The notes: a model not told the origin generated them from the sequence alone. A stretch of 64,000 bases of DNA from Ophthalmolycus amberensis (GCA_024529925.1 JAFEUB010001789.1:157001-221000), one strand, 5' to 3'. Counted from the first letter of the stretch, positions 45,144-57,999 are shown. Program-made: numbers and translations.

Positions 45144-46753
45144 CTCACTATCACTACCAGTGTAATTCTTTGAAGACATCCACTCTGTGACAGACGGACA
45201 CAGAGAGTTGGTGACAGAGGAGGAAATACACCTTTCTCTAAATGTGTGACTGAAGAGGACAAACAGCGGTGGTGGTAAAACCTGGAGAGGAGGTTTCTGT
45301 GGATGTTTGGGTTCTGCTGCTCAGTCGAGGGTAAAAAACAACAACACAAGAGTGAGGAAACACCTGGGAGAGTACGGTATCAGCGCCTCCATCAGGCTCA
45401 CCTCTGTCTTATAAGCGCTGCTCGAATTACACCGTAGCTTTAAGGGAGACATATATTTGAGGGGTAGGGGGTGGGAGAGTACTGTACACATGCATGTACA
45501 CACATCAATGCAGCCGCCTTCATGCTCAAACATACTATTGACTACTGTATGCCGCTCTATTACTGTAGTGTGACGTTTGACGCCACGAATGTGCAGGAAA
45601 ACAGGGTTTTAGTAAGCGGTAGAAAGCCTGGGACAATAAAGACACAGAACAATTAAACAGAGCACAGCCAGACTGCAGCCAAAGACAATTTTAAAACCAC
45701 AAGGGGGCTGAGTGCGCCCCCATACATGGATGGCCACGGTAGGAATAGACAGCATTGTGTTTGTTAGACACAAATTATAGGAAATTGTGTGAAAGTGCAT
45801 TGTTCAAGAGCACTTCAGTGGTCGCTATTAAAGAGGGGGGTTCCAATATTTCTCCCCCCCCCCCCCCCATTTATGCTTCTCTCCTTCCCTGACAAAAGAA
45901 ACCCGCCTCTTCCCTCCACACCACCATCATAAATATCTCAGTTCAGAGGTTGACAGCTCAAGCTTGATTCATTTTCACGCATGTACATATTTGTATTGGA
46001 TCCCTGTCAAAAACAATTATAACGGTCCCCCCAGGATTTCAACCCCCCTCTCCCTCCTGTGAGGCGTCTGCTGTCAAGACTGCTTGGATGATTTTCTGGA
46101 GTCGGGGTGTCCACATCTGTGGCTGATTAGCACAACAATAAGGCCCAGCACCCCCCCGACTTAATGAGAAGGCATCTTTAGCCAGGGCTCGAGGACCCCA
46201 CTGACAAAGACGCTATACAACCACTACACAAGTGTTTTCCTCCAAATCCATTAGGCAGAAACCTGCCGCCCCTGCACAACAGAGTTGATCAGAAAGAAAA
46301 ATCCTCAAACTTTAAGGCAATTCCTATATCCAGAAAATGGTTCTTTGTGCTCCAATCTGCACGAGTATGCAAACTGGAAAATAAAACGAGGCTGGACATG
46401 GAACCAAAACAAAATGAAAACATCACCCGCCACCAAAATAAGAGGGGAAACCTGGCTCAACAATGTGCTACCATCGATGTTGTCTTTTAAACGGCAGCTT
46501 GTGGTGCTTTCTGTTTTTCTAAAGTCAAATTAGCAAAAAACTTTCCCATGTGTGCAGCCTGTTGTTACGGGTCAACTCCCCGGGAGTCTGAGAAGCCTTT
46601 TGTGCAAATGTAACAGAAAATTACACAGGAGATGCACTCAGGCACACAAATATACAGACGCATACTGTATGTTTAAATTCCTTGTGTTTCACTGACGCTG
46701 TCGGTCAGAGCAGCACGGCAATGGCTCTGTCATTACACCACAGCCTGTGTGTA

Positions 46754-46754
<1 letters not shown>

Positions 46755-46791
<37 letters not shown>

Positions 46792-47415
46792 TCTATCTTT
46801 GAGAGGACCAATGAACTTGGGAGTGAGGACTTTTTTGAAAAGTGAGGACGTTTTGGCCAGACCACACTTTTGGCTGTTTCAGGGTTGAGACTTAGTTTTT
46901 AGGCCGAGCTAAGTTTCAGCCGGAGGAAGTTAGGCAGTTAGCCGTGATGGTTAAGGGGCCGGTATACTCCGCCAGAACTGCGAATTGCCTCAGGACGACA
47001 AAGAAGTATAGCTTTCCTCAATTAACAAATCCGACATTGACTCACATTTTTCCTACTTCTACTAAATTGAATTACTTCCGTCACTTAATGAGAATAACCA
47101 GACACTGAATTACTTGTTTTAATCTTACGGTCAGGGTTAGGAGCTAGGGAATGTCAATGTCAATAACTGCCTCACAAGAATCGAATGTGTATCACTTTAT
47201 AGGACATTACATTGACTTACATTCATTTAATTGAGATGTACCCGAACCATAACCCCTACTTAACTAAGTCTGAACCTTACCCTATACTTGATCTTAACTT
47301 AAACCTTTATCTTTAAGTCTTTACCCTAAAATGCAATGGTTTATGTTATGGGGACTTGTATTTTGTCCCCAAAGGGAAGGCTAGTCCTGACAATGTGTGT
47401 GTAGGTGTAGTAAAG
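46755..47415. repeat. GTGAGGAC / ACCCTAACC interspersed repeat, copy 2 with both orientations
   Basis: The left part (TG array, GTGAGGACGTTTTGGCCAGA, GGTTGAGACTTAGTTTTTAG) resembles the reverse complement of one end of copy 1. The right part (GGACATTACATTGACTTACA, TTATGGGGACTTGTATTTTG, TAGTCCTGACAATGTGTGTG) matches copy 1 directly. The copy thus looks like two arms facing each other. Confidence 0.6.
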
Positions 47416-47419
47416 TCAC

Positions 47420-50400
47420 AAGGAAATGTCCTTTTACAGCTACCTTAATATCTAGAAAATGACTTCATTTGTAACTCTCCATAGTGCAAATGAAATACTG
47501 CAGAGACTAAAACTCTGAGCTGCTCCGTCTAACAGTTCACCCCCTTCATTTTGTAGCGTGTGCTCTTTGTAGTTTGATTATTTAAAATGTGACTCATCAC
47601 AAAACAAACTTCATATGGAGCTTAAAATTAACCTGAACTTGAAACTAAGATGGCCCTAAATGAATAGACAGACACGTTTGTATATTCACTTTGATAGAGC
47701 ATCTGTTTCTGAAGTTGTTTTTCAAGATGAACTTGAATTACCTTCTTCAGGAGGAAGATGAGCTCTGAAATCTGCAACTGTGCTGAATGTGTGCAGGAAA
47801 ACCATGAAGACTAAAAAAAGAGGCACGCATCAGATTATAAAAGTATTATCCCTTGAAAGTTCTCCATCATGATCACATGTGGAGCAGATTGTGTTTCTCT
47901 AGAGCTGCTCTGCTATTCTTTCAAGAAAGAGGATAAATTCACTGGTATAATCACTGATTTTAAACATTTAGTGGAAATCTTCTTGAGAAAGGACACAGCA
48001 CTCACTGGCTCTTCACGATTCATGGTTTTCGTGAATTTCAGTTTTATCTTGTCTTAATAAATTCAGCCTCAAAGCCATAGAGGTTGCTGTATATTTGTGG
48101 TTTCAGACAGAAACACAATTTGTGACGCCATTCGTCTGACTTCTTTCTGTCTTGGCGTACATAAAGTATTTCAACATGTACGTTATTTTGGATGTAAACA
48201 GCAGACAGCCCAAAGTTTACCCAGCCTGCCTCCTCCCCTGGTTGTAAATGGTCAATTAATCTAAATCTCTCAGCGTTTATTGGTCTCCGTTAGCTAAATG
48301 AGAGGAGACTTCTCCTCCCTGTTTGGGCTGTAAAATGAAATAATGGTGTCAGAAAAAGAGACTTGCTGATTGGCACTGGCGCCCTGTGTGGCCTTGGAGG
48401 TGGGAAGGGGGGGGGGGGGGGGGCTTCTCAGTCAGAGGGGAGTTTTATGAGCCCCTGTAATCACCAGGTGTTAAACTCAACAATTAGGAGCTGCTATTTT
48501 GTCGCTGGTTTATGGTAAGAGGCTAGCTGGCTGCTCAGAGGGAGGATGGTCTGAGCTGCAGAAAACACAAGGATTTGACGTTATGACGTTTGTGGTGCTG
48601 AGTTTTAATCTATTTACACGTATTGTTTCTGGTCTGCCTCCCTTTGCCTCCAGTCTCTTACTGTGATCTGCATAGTGGCAGGAAGGTTCATCAAGAGGGG
48701 ATGGTTTCACTCAGAATTCAAGAAGTCACTTCGGCCATCTAGAGAAGAATGGACTCTTTGGACAACAAACCGAAGCACATGGCTAATTATTATGCAAAAT
48801 TACATCATCTGACCTTTCCAGTCCTAATATTTTTTTTTCCTACCATAGTGAAGACATGACCCTGCTCTGCCTCTCATTGCCCTGATACTACCCTTAATGA
48901 ATAAAAGGATGATGTGCACTAAATATGACAACAACTAACAAGGACATTTGACACAGCACTAAAAAAATAGCTGACAATAGCTGACAAAATTAACACGAGC
49001 TCATGCTCTGGTATGTCCTTAAGATTTCCTGTTGATTTGAGTTGATGGAAGCAGCTTGAAAGAAATGAATCATGGAAAGAGATGCGATAAAAAAACAAAA
49101 CTCTCGTTAGCGCATGTTCAGATTGAAAACAAGGCTGTGTTTAAAACAAGCTTCTGCGCTGGTGTCGCTGCGTTGTTACAATCCAGGGTGAGTGATGTGT
49201 TTGATTGGCCACCACAGTGCACTGGTGGATGACGTGGTTAAAGTTTTTTTTGTCAGAACCCTGCCGTGCAGACGCCATGGTCCCATTGAAATGAATGAGG
49301 AAGCTTTCCATTTGTGAGGCAGTGTTAACGTCTGAACATGAACGTATTCCTCACTTAACTCTCCACACACACACACACACAAAGCGCGGTGTCAACGAAC
49401 GGTATGGCCAACACCTTAACACTTAAATTACAGGTGTGCTTAGCTGGGTCCACTGAGGCCCTGGAGGCGGTCTGTTGAGTCATTGTGGGGATTACACGCA
49501 GCAGCTCATCTACTTCAACTGGCTGCATCAGACCGTCGGCTTCCTCGCTTCACCTCGCCTGACTCAGGTAAGTTTAAATCTTCACACTGGAGAAGGGTAG
49601 AGCAAGCTAATGTTTAAAGAACTAACAATTACCCAATTATCATAATGCTGTTTAATTTTCCATCGAACGACTGAATCTATTAACAGTCTAATCGAGAAGG
49701 CCCCAAACCATCATGAGTTCCTTTTCAAGTGTCAACGCCCTCAGTATTGTCTAAACATGCACACAGCTGCCAATCAGACGTAGCGTCCAGTATGTAAAAC
49801 CATTTGGGCAGCACTCGCTCGGAACGGGACGATTGCTCGTCCTCCTGTGATTCTGGAGAACTGTTCATCCAAACAACTTCACACTCGACACTGAGCAATA
49901 CATCTGCTAAGTGTGAAGACGTTCGGATGGAAGGTTGTTGAGAAAATCAGAGGACAGACATGCAGAGAATCTTTTCATTTTCTCGTTTGGTTTGTCATTC
50001 TTGTTAAATAGTCAATGATATTTGTTGTTAGACATATTTTGAAGACACTGAGCTTCTTGGTGTTGTTCGCTTGTAATATTGACAATAGTTTGTGTCTGCA
50101 AACTGTTTAAAAATATTTTACTTCCAGACATTTAAGAACTTATTGCCGACACGGAAAGCTAAGTTAGCATGTTAGCAGACTAATAAACAGAGTTAGCTTG
50201 GGTTCGTCATCATTTCTAAAATTGTGGTCTTTGGGTATGTTGAAAATGCAGCTTCCAGAGCAAAGGTTGTCTCCCCTGACCCCTGCTTATCTAAACTCAC
50301 CTCACCCTGCCTCAACTGACCTGTCACCCTCAGGTGACACTGCTCACACACCTGTCACCCAAAGGTGCTCTGAGTTAAAACTCACCTCGGAGGAAAACGA

Positions 50401-51230
50401 TCCTTCTTCCTTGACTGCTGCAAAGACAGATATCAGGTCTTTTAAAGTTCATGATGTAAGGTTAATACCTGTTGATTGTGTTTTTGTGGTTTCCTCTGCA
50501 GGAGAGCTGTAAAACCAAATGAGATAAATCATTTTCCTGGAGTGAAATAATTTGTTTTGAGCCACAAAAGACTTTGTTCACACATACAGTAGTACTACCA
50601 GGTCCTGTTAACCGGCTGATGTGTGAATGTGCTCGATGAGGAGCCAGTGAAACAAACCTATCAGGTTGGACTTCACTGGATTTCTCTCCAAATTCAACTG
50701 GTTCTGCTCACATTCAGTGTGAAAGTGTTTTGTGTGTAGTCGTCGGGCCACTAGCGCGGGGCAGGTGGTCAGAGCCGTCCAGCTGAGCCCTCTTGGGACA
50801 GATCTCAGGTCAGAGGGGTGAAAGTGTTTGCACATGTGTGTGTGTGTGTGCACATATTGTAGTCCGTAGGTAGGCGTAGGTAGATGTGAGTGTGTGTGTG
50901 TCTGTGTGACTGACATGCTGTCATCAGTGTGTACAGACCCACAGCTGCAGTGCGGCTGATTGGTCCTTTGGGAGAACAACTGAGGGGCTTTTTGTCCGGT
51001 CACACATAGCACTCACTCACTCACTGCTCTCTGCGTTTTTGCTTCAAAAAAAACAAAAACATTGTAGAGTTGGGAGATCCTTCAGGGACGGGAGGCAACA
51101 GGATTTATGGCTTGGAAAAATTCAACTGTCATCAAAGAAACCATTTTTGCCTTCGCAATAGAAAGGGATTTCTTAATTTGGATCGGCTGCTAAAGGCTAA
51201 CATGCTATCATTGTGCTCAACGATAAGTGG
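47420..51230. other. gene-free upstream flank, fourth part
   Basis: A G17 run at about 48407-48423, low-repeat DNA at 48230-48520, CA run at 49367. A strong-looking donor (CAG|GTAAGT at 49565-49573, plus strand) has no recognisable exon before it. Confidence 0.5.
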
Positions 51231-51235
51231 TTAAC

Positions 51236-51445
51236 ATTATTACATCGGCCAAGGAGGTGTGTGTTTGGTTTGGTTCGTTTGTCAACACGGAAAAAAACAC
51301 TGGCTCGAATTTTTATAAAAATTGGTGGAAGGGTGTAGCATGGGCCAATAAAGAAACCTTTGAATGCAGTGAACCACGGAGCGAATATCAGTTTCCACTC
51401 ATGAAAATGGCCTTGGCAGAGTTCTAGAGAGTCATTCTAGTTTTT
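51236..51445 (+). repeat. teleost GCCAAGGAGGT interspersed repeat
   Basis: It contains ATCGGCCAAGGAGGTGTGTG, AAAATTGGTGGAAGGGTGTA, GCATGGGCCAATAAAGAAAC, GGCCTTGGCAGAGTTCTAGA and GTCATTCTAGTTTT. This is the usual order of a common fish repeat whose end reads like GAGTGCCATTCTAG. Confidence 0.65.
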
Positions 51446-51634
51446 GATAAGTACTAACAGCACTTTAAACAAGCATTCATACAGTGTGGCATCATGGGAC
51501 TGAAAATGAGATGTTTAAAATGTCAGAAAATAACAAGAAACATCTCTAGTACTTAAAGGAGCCCGGTCTCCAACAATGATGTTTGACTAAATGATACCAA
51601 GTAGTTTTGTTGTGTTTCAGTCTTGTGTCAATTT

Positions 51635-51760
51635 ACGTTAACCATGTGTAATCCGGGAGAAAATCGGTTTTCTTTGTAATGTAATTGCGAATGCAGTTTA
51701 GTTGTACGGGAAAGTAATTAGCAGGAGATGGGGTTGCTTGAAGCCCAGACTGTCTATTCA
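51635..51760. repeat. GGGAACGTAATT interspersed repeat, copy 2
   Basis: It contains TGTAATCCGGGAGAAAATCG, TAATGTAATTGCGAATGCAG and TACGGGAAAGTAATTAGCAG, then GAGATGGGGTTG. Confidence 0.6.
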
Positions 51761-53623
51761 AACTGCTTAATTAAACTCTTTTCATATAAAATCTGTAACA
51801 ATGCTGGCTTCATCGGCGTTGGGCTGTCATCTATCGTTTAGCACAAACAAACACACCTCATATATGAAAGAATAAAAAGGAGCACCGCTGTGCTCAGAGA
51901 AGCCACGCTGACATCAAACAAAACTGCGACATTAATACCTCACATTACACACGCATACTGTACATGAAGCTCGGGTAACTCCAAACCTCAGGCAGCGTAA
52001 TCAGACATGTAAAAAACTCAGAGTTCGGTATGGAAGCACTTTGAGCTCTTGGCCTGAGTGGTGAACCGTGTAGTTTCGTGGTGCCACACGTCTTTCCTGT
52101 GTTGGTTTATGGATGTGTGGCGACATAAGTGATTCCAGACCCGTGTGGTAGCGACGTGACGCAAAGAAAACCCTTCAGACAGGCGTGTGCGTGTTATTAA
52201 ACCTCGATCTGTAGGCACTGTAGCTGAAGGTGTTTCAGAGGGTACAAGTGAGAATCTGTCTGATTTTAAAGATGAAAATATTGTGTTCTCTTAATTTCTT
52301 CCCATTTTAAGAGCTGTAAACACATCTACACTCTGCACTGTGAGGAGGAGGAATTATTCAAAACAGTATGCCTTTAACTGCTTAATCGCCTTTGTGTGTG
52401 GATCACTATGTTCGTGCGTTTATCAGAGTAAACCCACGCTCCCCTTTTCCCCCTTGAATTGCAGTCATTATGTCTATTAATTACCTGTGAAATGGCTCTC
52501 AGGCAGAGTCAGGCCTGCTGCTTTCAGGCTGCCAGCAGGCGATTTGGGTTGGCATCGAGCCACCGGGCCAAATATCCTGGGCAACGCTCGCATACTTTTT
52601 ATACTTTACGCATATTTTAGCCCATTAACACACATCCCACATTGATTTATTGTGACTGCAAGAGGACAGCTCAGCTCATACTTTCACTGTGTGATATAAA
52701 GTGAAGAGAAAGAAGAGATGGGCTGCTGATTATACCTCAAAACCTCATTTAATTATGGTTTATTATAATTTAGGTCTCATTCTCAATACGTTTTCAGTCA
52801 GTTTATCCAGATTAATTAACATTTGAGGTGGAGTTTGAGGAATCGGCAGCTATTTGGCAAATACAAGAACGGAACAATTAACGCAGGGACACAGAATCAC
52901 AACATGGAAATGTGTGATGCTTTTTTTATCCACTTTGTCTGTAAGTTTCAGTGTTGTCCATAGTGTCAAACCAGCCTGCTTTTGAACTACCTGTTTTGAC
53001 CTTTTCTTTCCTCTTCAAGAGAAAATAAAACCAAAGCTACGCTGCCCAACTGCTTCTGGGAAATGTAGTAAAAACCAATAGTGACACTACATGCAGCATT
53101 TACAGTTTGAGTTATGATGCTACCGCTCGCCTCTTTTCTTCCAAATACATTTGGCTAACCTGGACGCAAGGACCCGATTTCTACTTTTCAAATTCCTTTT
53201 TCTCCACTCCACATTTGTACAGTTTCAGGTTTTACTTGCGTCTCTCTGGACATTGTGTCGTGCCACCATCCAGCTGCCAGGATCCCGATGAAAGGAGAGC
53301 AGAGTTGAGTCAGAGCTGGACGAAACGTTTCCACCGTCTCTCCATTGGGGGCAACATTTGTTTCAATCTAAGAAATCTTTTGAATACTTTTTAAAACATT
53401 CGGCGACATGAAAGGCATACTGGACTAAAAATATGTTGTACCACACACAAACCCACGAAACCACTTTAATTGACTCAGTCATGAACAAACAAACACACAC
53501 ACACAAACACACACTTGAAGACCACAAGCAATTACAGTATTTATACACAATAGCCAACAGCAGATATGTGTGTGATACTCTGACCACACACGGAGCAACA
53601 CTGTGGCCGGAGCTACTTGTGTT

Positions 53624-53625
53624 GT

Positions 53626-53660
<35 letters not shown>
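53624..53660. repeat. CA microsatellite
   Basis: About 36 bases of CA; shorter CA/ACAA runs are at 53491-53514. Confidence 0.95.
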
Positions 53661-53662
<2 letters not shown>

Positions 53663-54247
53663 TGGTATCATCCAAAATAAAATCCCTGGATTCTGTCATA
53701 GTTATGCAGATTTAAGATTTAAAATATCATTATTTGTATTTATTCATTTGTGTAAAGTAATATGATACCACCAACTATCACATTCCTTCCATCAAGTGAG
53801 TCCTTTGTAGATAAGGCATCATAATTCTCAAGATATGATCCACTCTCCTGAATTTACATAATAATACCGCGGTATACTTTTGTCTTTGGAGTGGACGGGC
53901 CCCTCCCAGCATGCAGTGCAGTGAGGCCCCCTGGCAGCGTGTATCCTCTCAGTGAAAGAGCAGCCAGGTGGAGAGGCCCATTCACTGCAAACTGACCTTG
54001 ACAGAGTTTGATTGAATCCTGTTTCCTCTTGCTGCTTCCCTCCCTGGACTTTCTCTCCCCCCCTCCTCCATCTTTCATTCACCTCCTCTGACTGACACCT
54101 CCCATCAATGTGCTTTTTGTTCTCAGCTTGAGAAGTTTATGCCTCTCTGTTTCACTTGCTTCTCTGTCCATCTTGTTCATCTCAGCTAGTTTCTCTCTTC
54201 TCAACAGGATGAAGATATTTGTCACGCTCCGCTGATTCTCGTCTGCG

Positions 54248-54293
54248 TCCTCTCTCTCTGTCTCTCTCTGTCTCTCTCTCTGTCTCTCTCTCA
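54248..54293. repeat. TCTCTG/TC simple repeat
   Basis: CT-rich array with regularly spaced G (TCTCTCTGTCTC units). A pure TC run is at 55777-55806. Confidence 0.9.
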
Positions 54294-54854
54294 CCATGTT
54301 TCCTCTGTTTCCTGAATAAAGACGTCTGTTGCACGCGACTGACTTCTTCTATCAATTCGATAGTCGATCAGTCTTCGATTGGACGTCACAGCTACTGTTA
54401 TATGTTCAAAAGTAAAGAAACTTAATACTGATGAGAGTTTTAAAAAAGATGATAACCTCATTTTTTTGTTGTCAAATATTTTCATGATAATTGGCAATCG
54501 TTTAAAAAAACCTATTGTTCAAAATCTGAACCTCAAACCTTAAGGACCGTGTCGTAAATGACTTTTCAAAACCCAAATGCCCATTGTTGCTTTGTGTAAT
54601 GAGCATGCAAACAACAACAACACTTACGTTCACAGCACTTTGAACCATGTGCCAGAACAACCCTGTCTCCTAACAAATCACGTTGATATACAAGTGAACT
54701 GCATTCACAATTACGTTTTGAGGAAAATGTTTTTTCGACCAGATTACGGTTGCAATTTTAAACACCTGATTAAAGTTGTGATTTGAAACAAAACATCGTG
54801 GTTTGGCTTAAAATAAATGTTTGTTATAAGTTATTTAAGTTATGATAAGTGAGC

Positions 54855-54985
54855 TGTGATACATCAAAAACAAAGGTAACTCAGGAGAAAATGTGTTTCC
54901 CTTAAATCTTAATCGATAAAGCGGTTTCCCAGCATGGGAACGTAATGTTTAGGCCGCTCAGCCAGAACGCTGGACTCTCATTATG
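54855..54985. repeat. GGGAACGTAATT interspersed repeat, copy 3
   Basis: It contains TACATCAAAAACAAAGGTAA, GAGAAAATGTGTTTCCCTTA, GCATGGGAACGTAATGTTTA and GGCCGCTCAGCC. Confidence 0.6.
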
Positions 54986-55424
54986 TTTATCTGTGTCTTA
55001 GTCTCTGAGGTCCTGAAATAGAGGATGATAAACAGCCGTGATGAACAACACTACAGGTTACAGGTGATGTCATCACTCACCGTCTCTGCCAAAGTAAATC
55101 TGCCACGTAATGAACCGACAACAGGCTCAGATGATTTTCAGGGTTCCAGAACAAACTGTGTGCAGCCGGAGTTCCAAAACAAACATTTTGTTGCTTTTCT
55201 TGCATGGTCCATAAAACATGTCCGCTTCGTGGGTTTCAGATCTGCTTTCATGATTCGTCCTGGCTTCCTTTGGCCCGGACATCTGGATCTGGACAGTAGC
55301 AAGAGTTGAACCCTGGAATTATAAAGTACAGTGTATCAGGCCGAAAATTAATCTTCACTCCAACTTTTCAGCCAATGGTAAAATGCCAAATGTTTTTGGA
55401 GGCAGCAGATTCTAGCTCAGAGGA

Positions 55425-55585
55425 AAAGTTTGACATTTTGTAAAATATTGACTTTCTTGCCAAGAGTTAGATTTGAGGATCGATACCAGTCTCTTGATCG
55501 TACGTTAAATATGAAGCGACTGCCAACAGCCGGCTAACTTAGCTTAGCACAAAGACTGAAAACAGGGGGAAACACAACGACATTG
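55425..55585. repeat. teleost interspersed repeat, copy 2 of the 5685-5950 family
   Basis: It contains TTTCTTGCCAAGAGTTAGAT, GATCGATACCAGTCTC, AAATATGAAGCGACTGCC, CTTAGCTTAGCACAAAGACT and AAACAGGGGGAAACA. Shorter than copy 1 at its right end. Confidence 0.7.
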
Positions 55586-55774
55586 TTGTGTTTTGACCCT
55601 CCGGGGCACCGTAGTGGGTTTAAGTTTGTAATGACAAGCTGAGAAAATAAGAGCAGCAACATGTTTGTCTTTCATGAGGTTTTGGCTAAATGTATGAGGT
55701 CGACCCCTGATCTTTTGTAAACGTAACTATCACAAGCTCTCTCTGCTTTTCTTTTCTGTCTGTCTCTCCCACCC

Positions 55775-55808
<34 letters not shown>

Positions 55809-56984
55809 ACTCTATACACAGCTAACGGAGCATGAAGCCTCACAGGTGTACTCAACAGCTCTGTGTCTCCAACAGCCTGGAACAGCACTTCCACCCTGGA
55901 AGCAAATCAGTGAACTGCAAGGTAAACAAAATAAATTGTCTTTGAGGATTCCTCTGATGTTTTGTATTTTTCTATTGTCAAAAAAAATCTATGAGAAGCC
56001 AACTAGGACGTGAGTATTGTCAGTGCGTGTCTTACTAAAAGCTACTGTGGCCAGCAGTTTTAGGAAATGATTCAACCTTTTTACAAATAAAAGTCTATTA
56101 AAGATTTACGTCTTCAGTAGGAAATAACATGTAGATCAGGGTAGTCGGGTAGCCGATTGTTGGTATTGTTTTCAAGCTTTAAAGTTATTTATTGTCATTT
56201 GCGCAAAAATTACAATTACAAAAAACTGTAATTTATTGATGCAATTTCAGCTGCTAATCAGGGCCAGCTGTTGTGTCTCAGTGGAAACACCTAAATTAAA
56301 ATCCACAGTTTCTACATTCATTGATGCGTCAAATGTCCCCTCAGATGTTTTCTCACTTGTTGTGTGTTGACAAATCCTACCTCTTGCCTTCCGTTATGTC
56401 AGTGATGTTCGCTACTGACATGTCAGTGTTTCAGGTGCTCTCTTCTGTCCGTCCTGTTATTTTAACAGTGTAGTATTTTGCTGCTATCAGCGCTGCCTGC
56501 GGGTCAGCGATCGTCTGCAGTGGCTGCAACAGGCTTATCAAAAAGGGCGCATGTGTTCCTGTGATGTGGCCCTCCAGGCCGCTATCAGGGGAGGAGAGTC
56601 GACCCCCATGCAGCCTCCAGCCAAGACGCCCTTTAGGTGGGCAGCTTAATCAGGGAGTGTGGAGGCGTGGATGGAGGGGAGGAAGTCGGGTTTGGAGTTG
56701 CTTTTCAAGGAGCCTTTGTGCTGAAATTAGTTTCCTCAATAAAACAAGATTATAGCAGGAGTTTTGTTGAATCATGCCAAAACTTCAAGACACCAAAGCA
56801 TTGAGGAAGCCTTCATAGAGGGAAAGCATTTTCACCTGTAGGAATGCAGACATGTTTATGCTGAGCCCAGAGAATGTACTCTCAGCTGTGAGTTACGAAT
56901 GGGACAACAGAATCAGAGTCACTCCGTTTGAAGAAAGAGGACACTCATCCCAAACAAACTATAGCTGCAGACAAATGTACAAAA

Positions 56985-57052
56985 TTGTACATTTGTACTT
57001 AAATACAGTACTTGATTAAATGTACTTGGTTACATTCCACCATTGCTGGTTC
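56985..57052. repeat. short end fragment of the ACTTAAGTAC-type repeat
   Basis: TTGTACTTAAATACAGTACT, then AATGTACTTGGTTACATTCC and ACCATTGCT; only one terminus of the element. Confidence 0.5.
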
Positions 57053-57145
57053 CGCTGTTGGTTCCTATTGATAAACCTCTGCCAGTCTTGTGAGAGATAA
57101 ACCAGGAGGTCTGTTACTCACACAGATAAGACGTGGTATGTCCAA

Positions 57146-57376
57146 CACACACACACACACACACACACGGCTCACAGCGCTGATAACATTTTGGTCTTTG
57201 ATGTGACTCCTGGAGGGAAAAAAGAGTGGTTGAGAAAGAAAAGAGTGATTGAGAGGGAGGGAAACTGAGAGAAAGATTACAGGAATAGCTTCAGGGATGT
57301 TGTTTTGTTTTGTGTTACAGACCACTCAGCCTCACACACACACACACACACACAGACACACACACACACACACACT
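57146..57376. repeat. two CA arrays
   Basis: CA runs at about 57146-57168 and 57332-57374, the latter interrupted by CAGA. Confidence 0.9.
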
Positions 57377-57999
57377 TTAAAATTTATTCCTTATCAGTCT
57401 ACCCTCATCTTCTTTCCTTTCAGATGTAAATGGCGTCTGCAGGAGTTGCTGCTTTGAAAAGATTTTAATATTAATGACTCAATAAATGTAGCAGATTTCA
57501 TGGCAATCAATCCAAACTATCGTGCATTAAAAAAAGGAATGTATTCAAATCTGAATATCATATACCCGGTTTTAGTATTGGAATTATTGTATGAATAGTT
57601 TAATAATGTTTTACAATCTTCAGCTGCTCTCATCAGCATGCTCCTTGATGCTTATTTGTTTTTCTACTTCCACCTTGAAGGATGAAATATGTCACATGTA
57701 AACAACAGAGTTCAGGTCCGGGGAGTTCCGTTTCCATTTGATCAGACCACCTCGCCATTGATCTTCATCCTACGTTGACTGAGGTCGACACACAGAACTG
57801 TCCCAAAATGACCATTTATGATTTTTTTTTGGGGGGGGGGGGGGGGGAGGAATTCACCTGCAAGTCATTGTTTGCGTACAAATATGTAAATTTTACATTT
57901 CTTGAGATGAGACCATCATTCTTCTGATTCTAGAAACCACATTAAAACTGTGAGATACTTCATCCCCATACGCTTCTATAAGCCAGCTGATGAATGAGT

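Larger units (their letters stand above)
42830..46750. other. gene-free upstream flank, third part
   Basis: CA run at 43357, one ACTTAAGTAC-type repeat, TG arrays at 44956-45143, a C15 run at about 45854-45868. No supported gene. Confidence 0.55.
51765..57820. other. gene-free upstream flank, fifth part
   Basis: Repeat copies at 54855 and 55425, microsatellites, low-repeat DNA at 52430-52650 and a possible isolated exon at 55822-55921. No confirmed gene. Confidence 0.5.
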
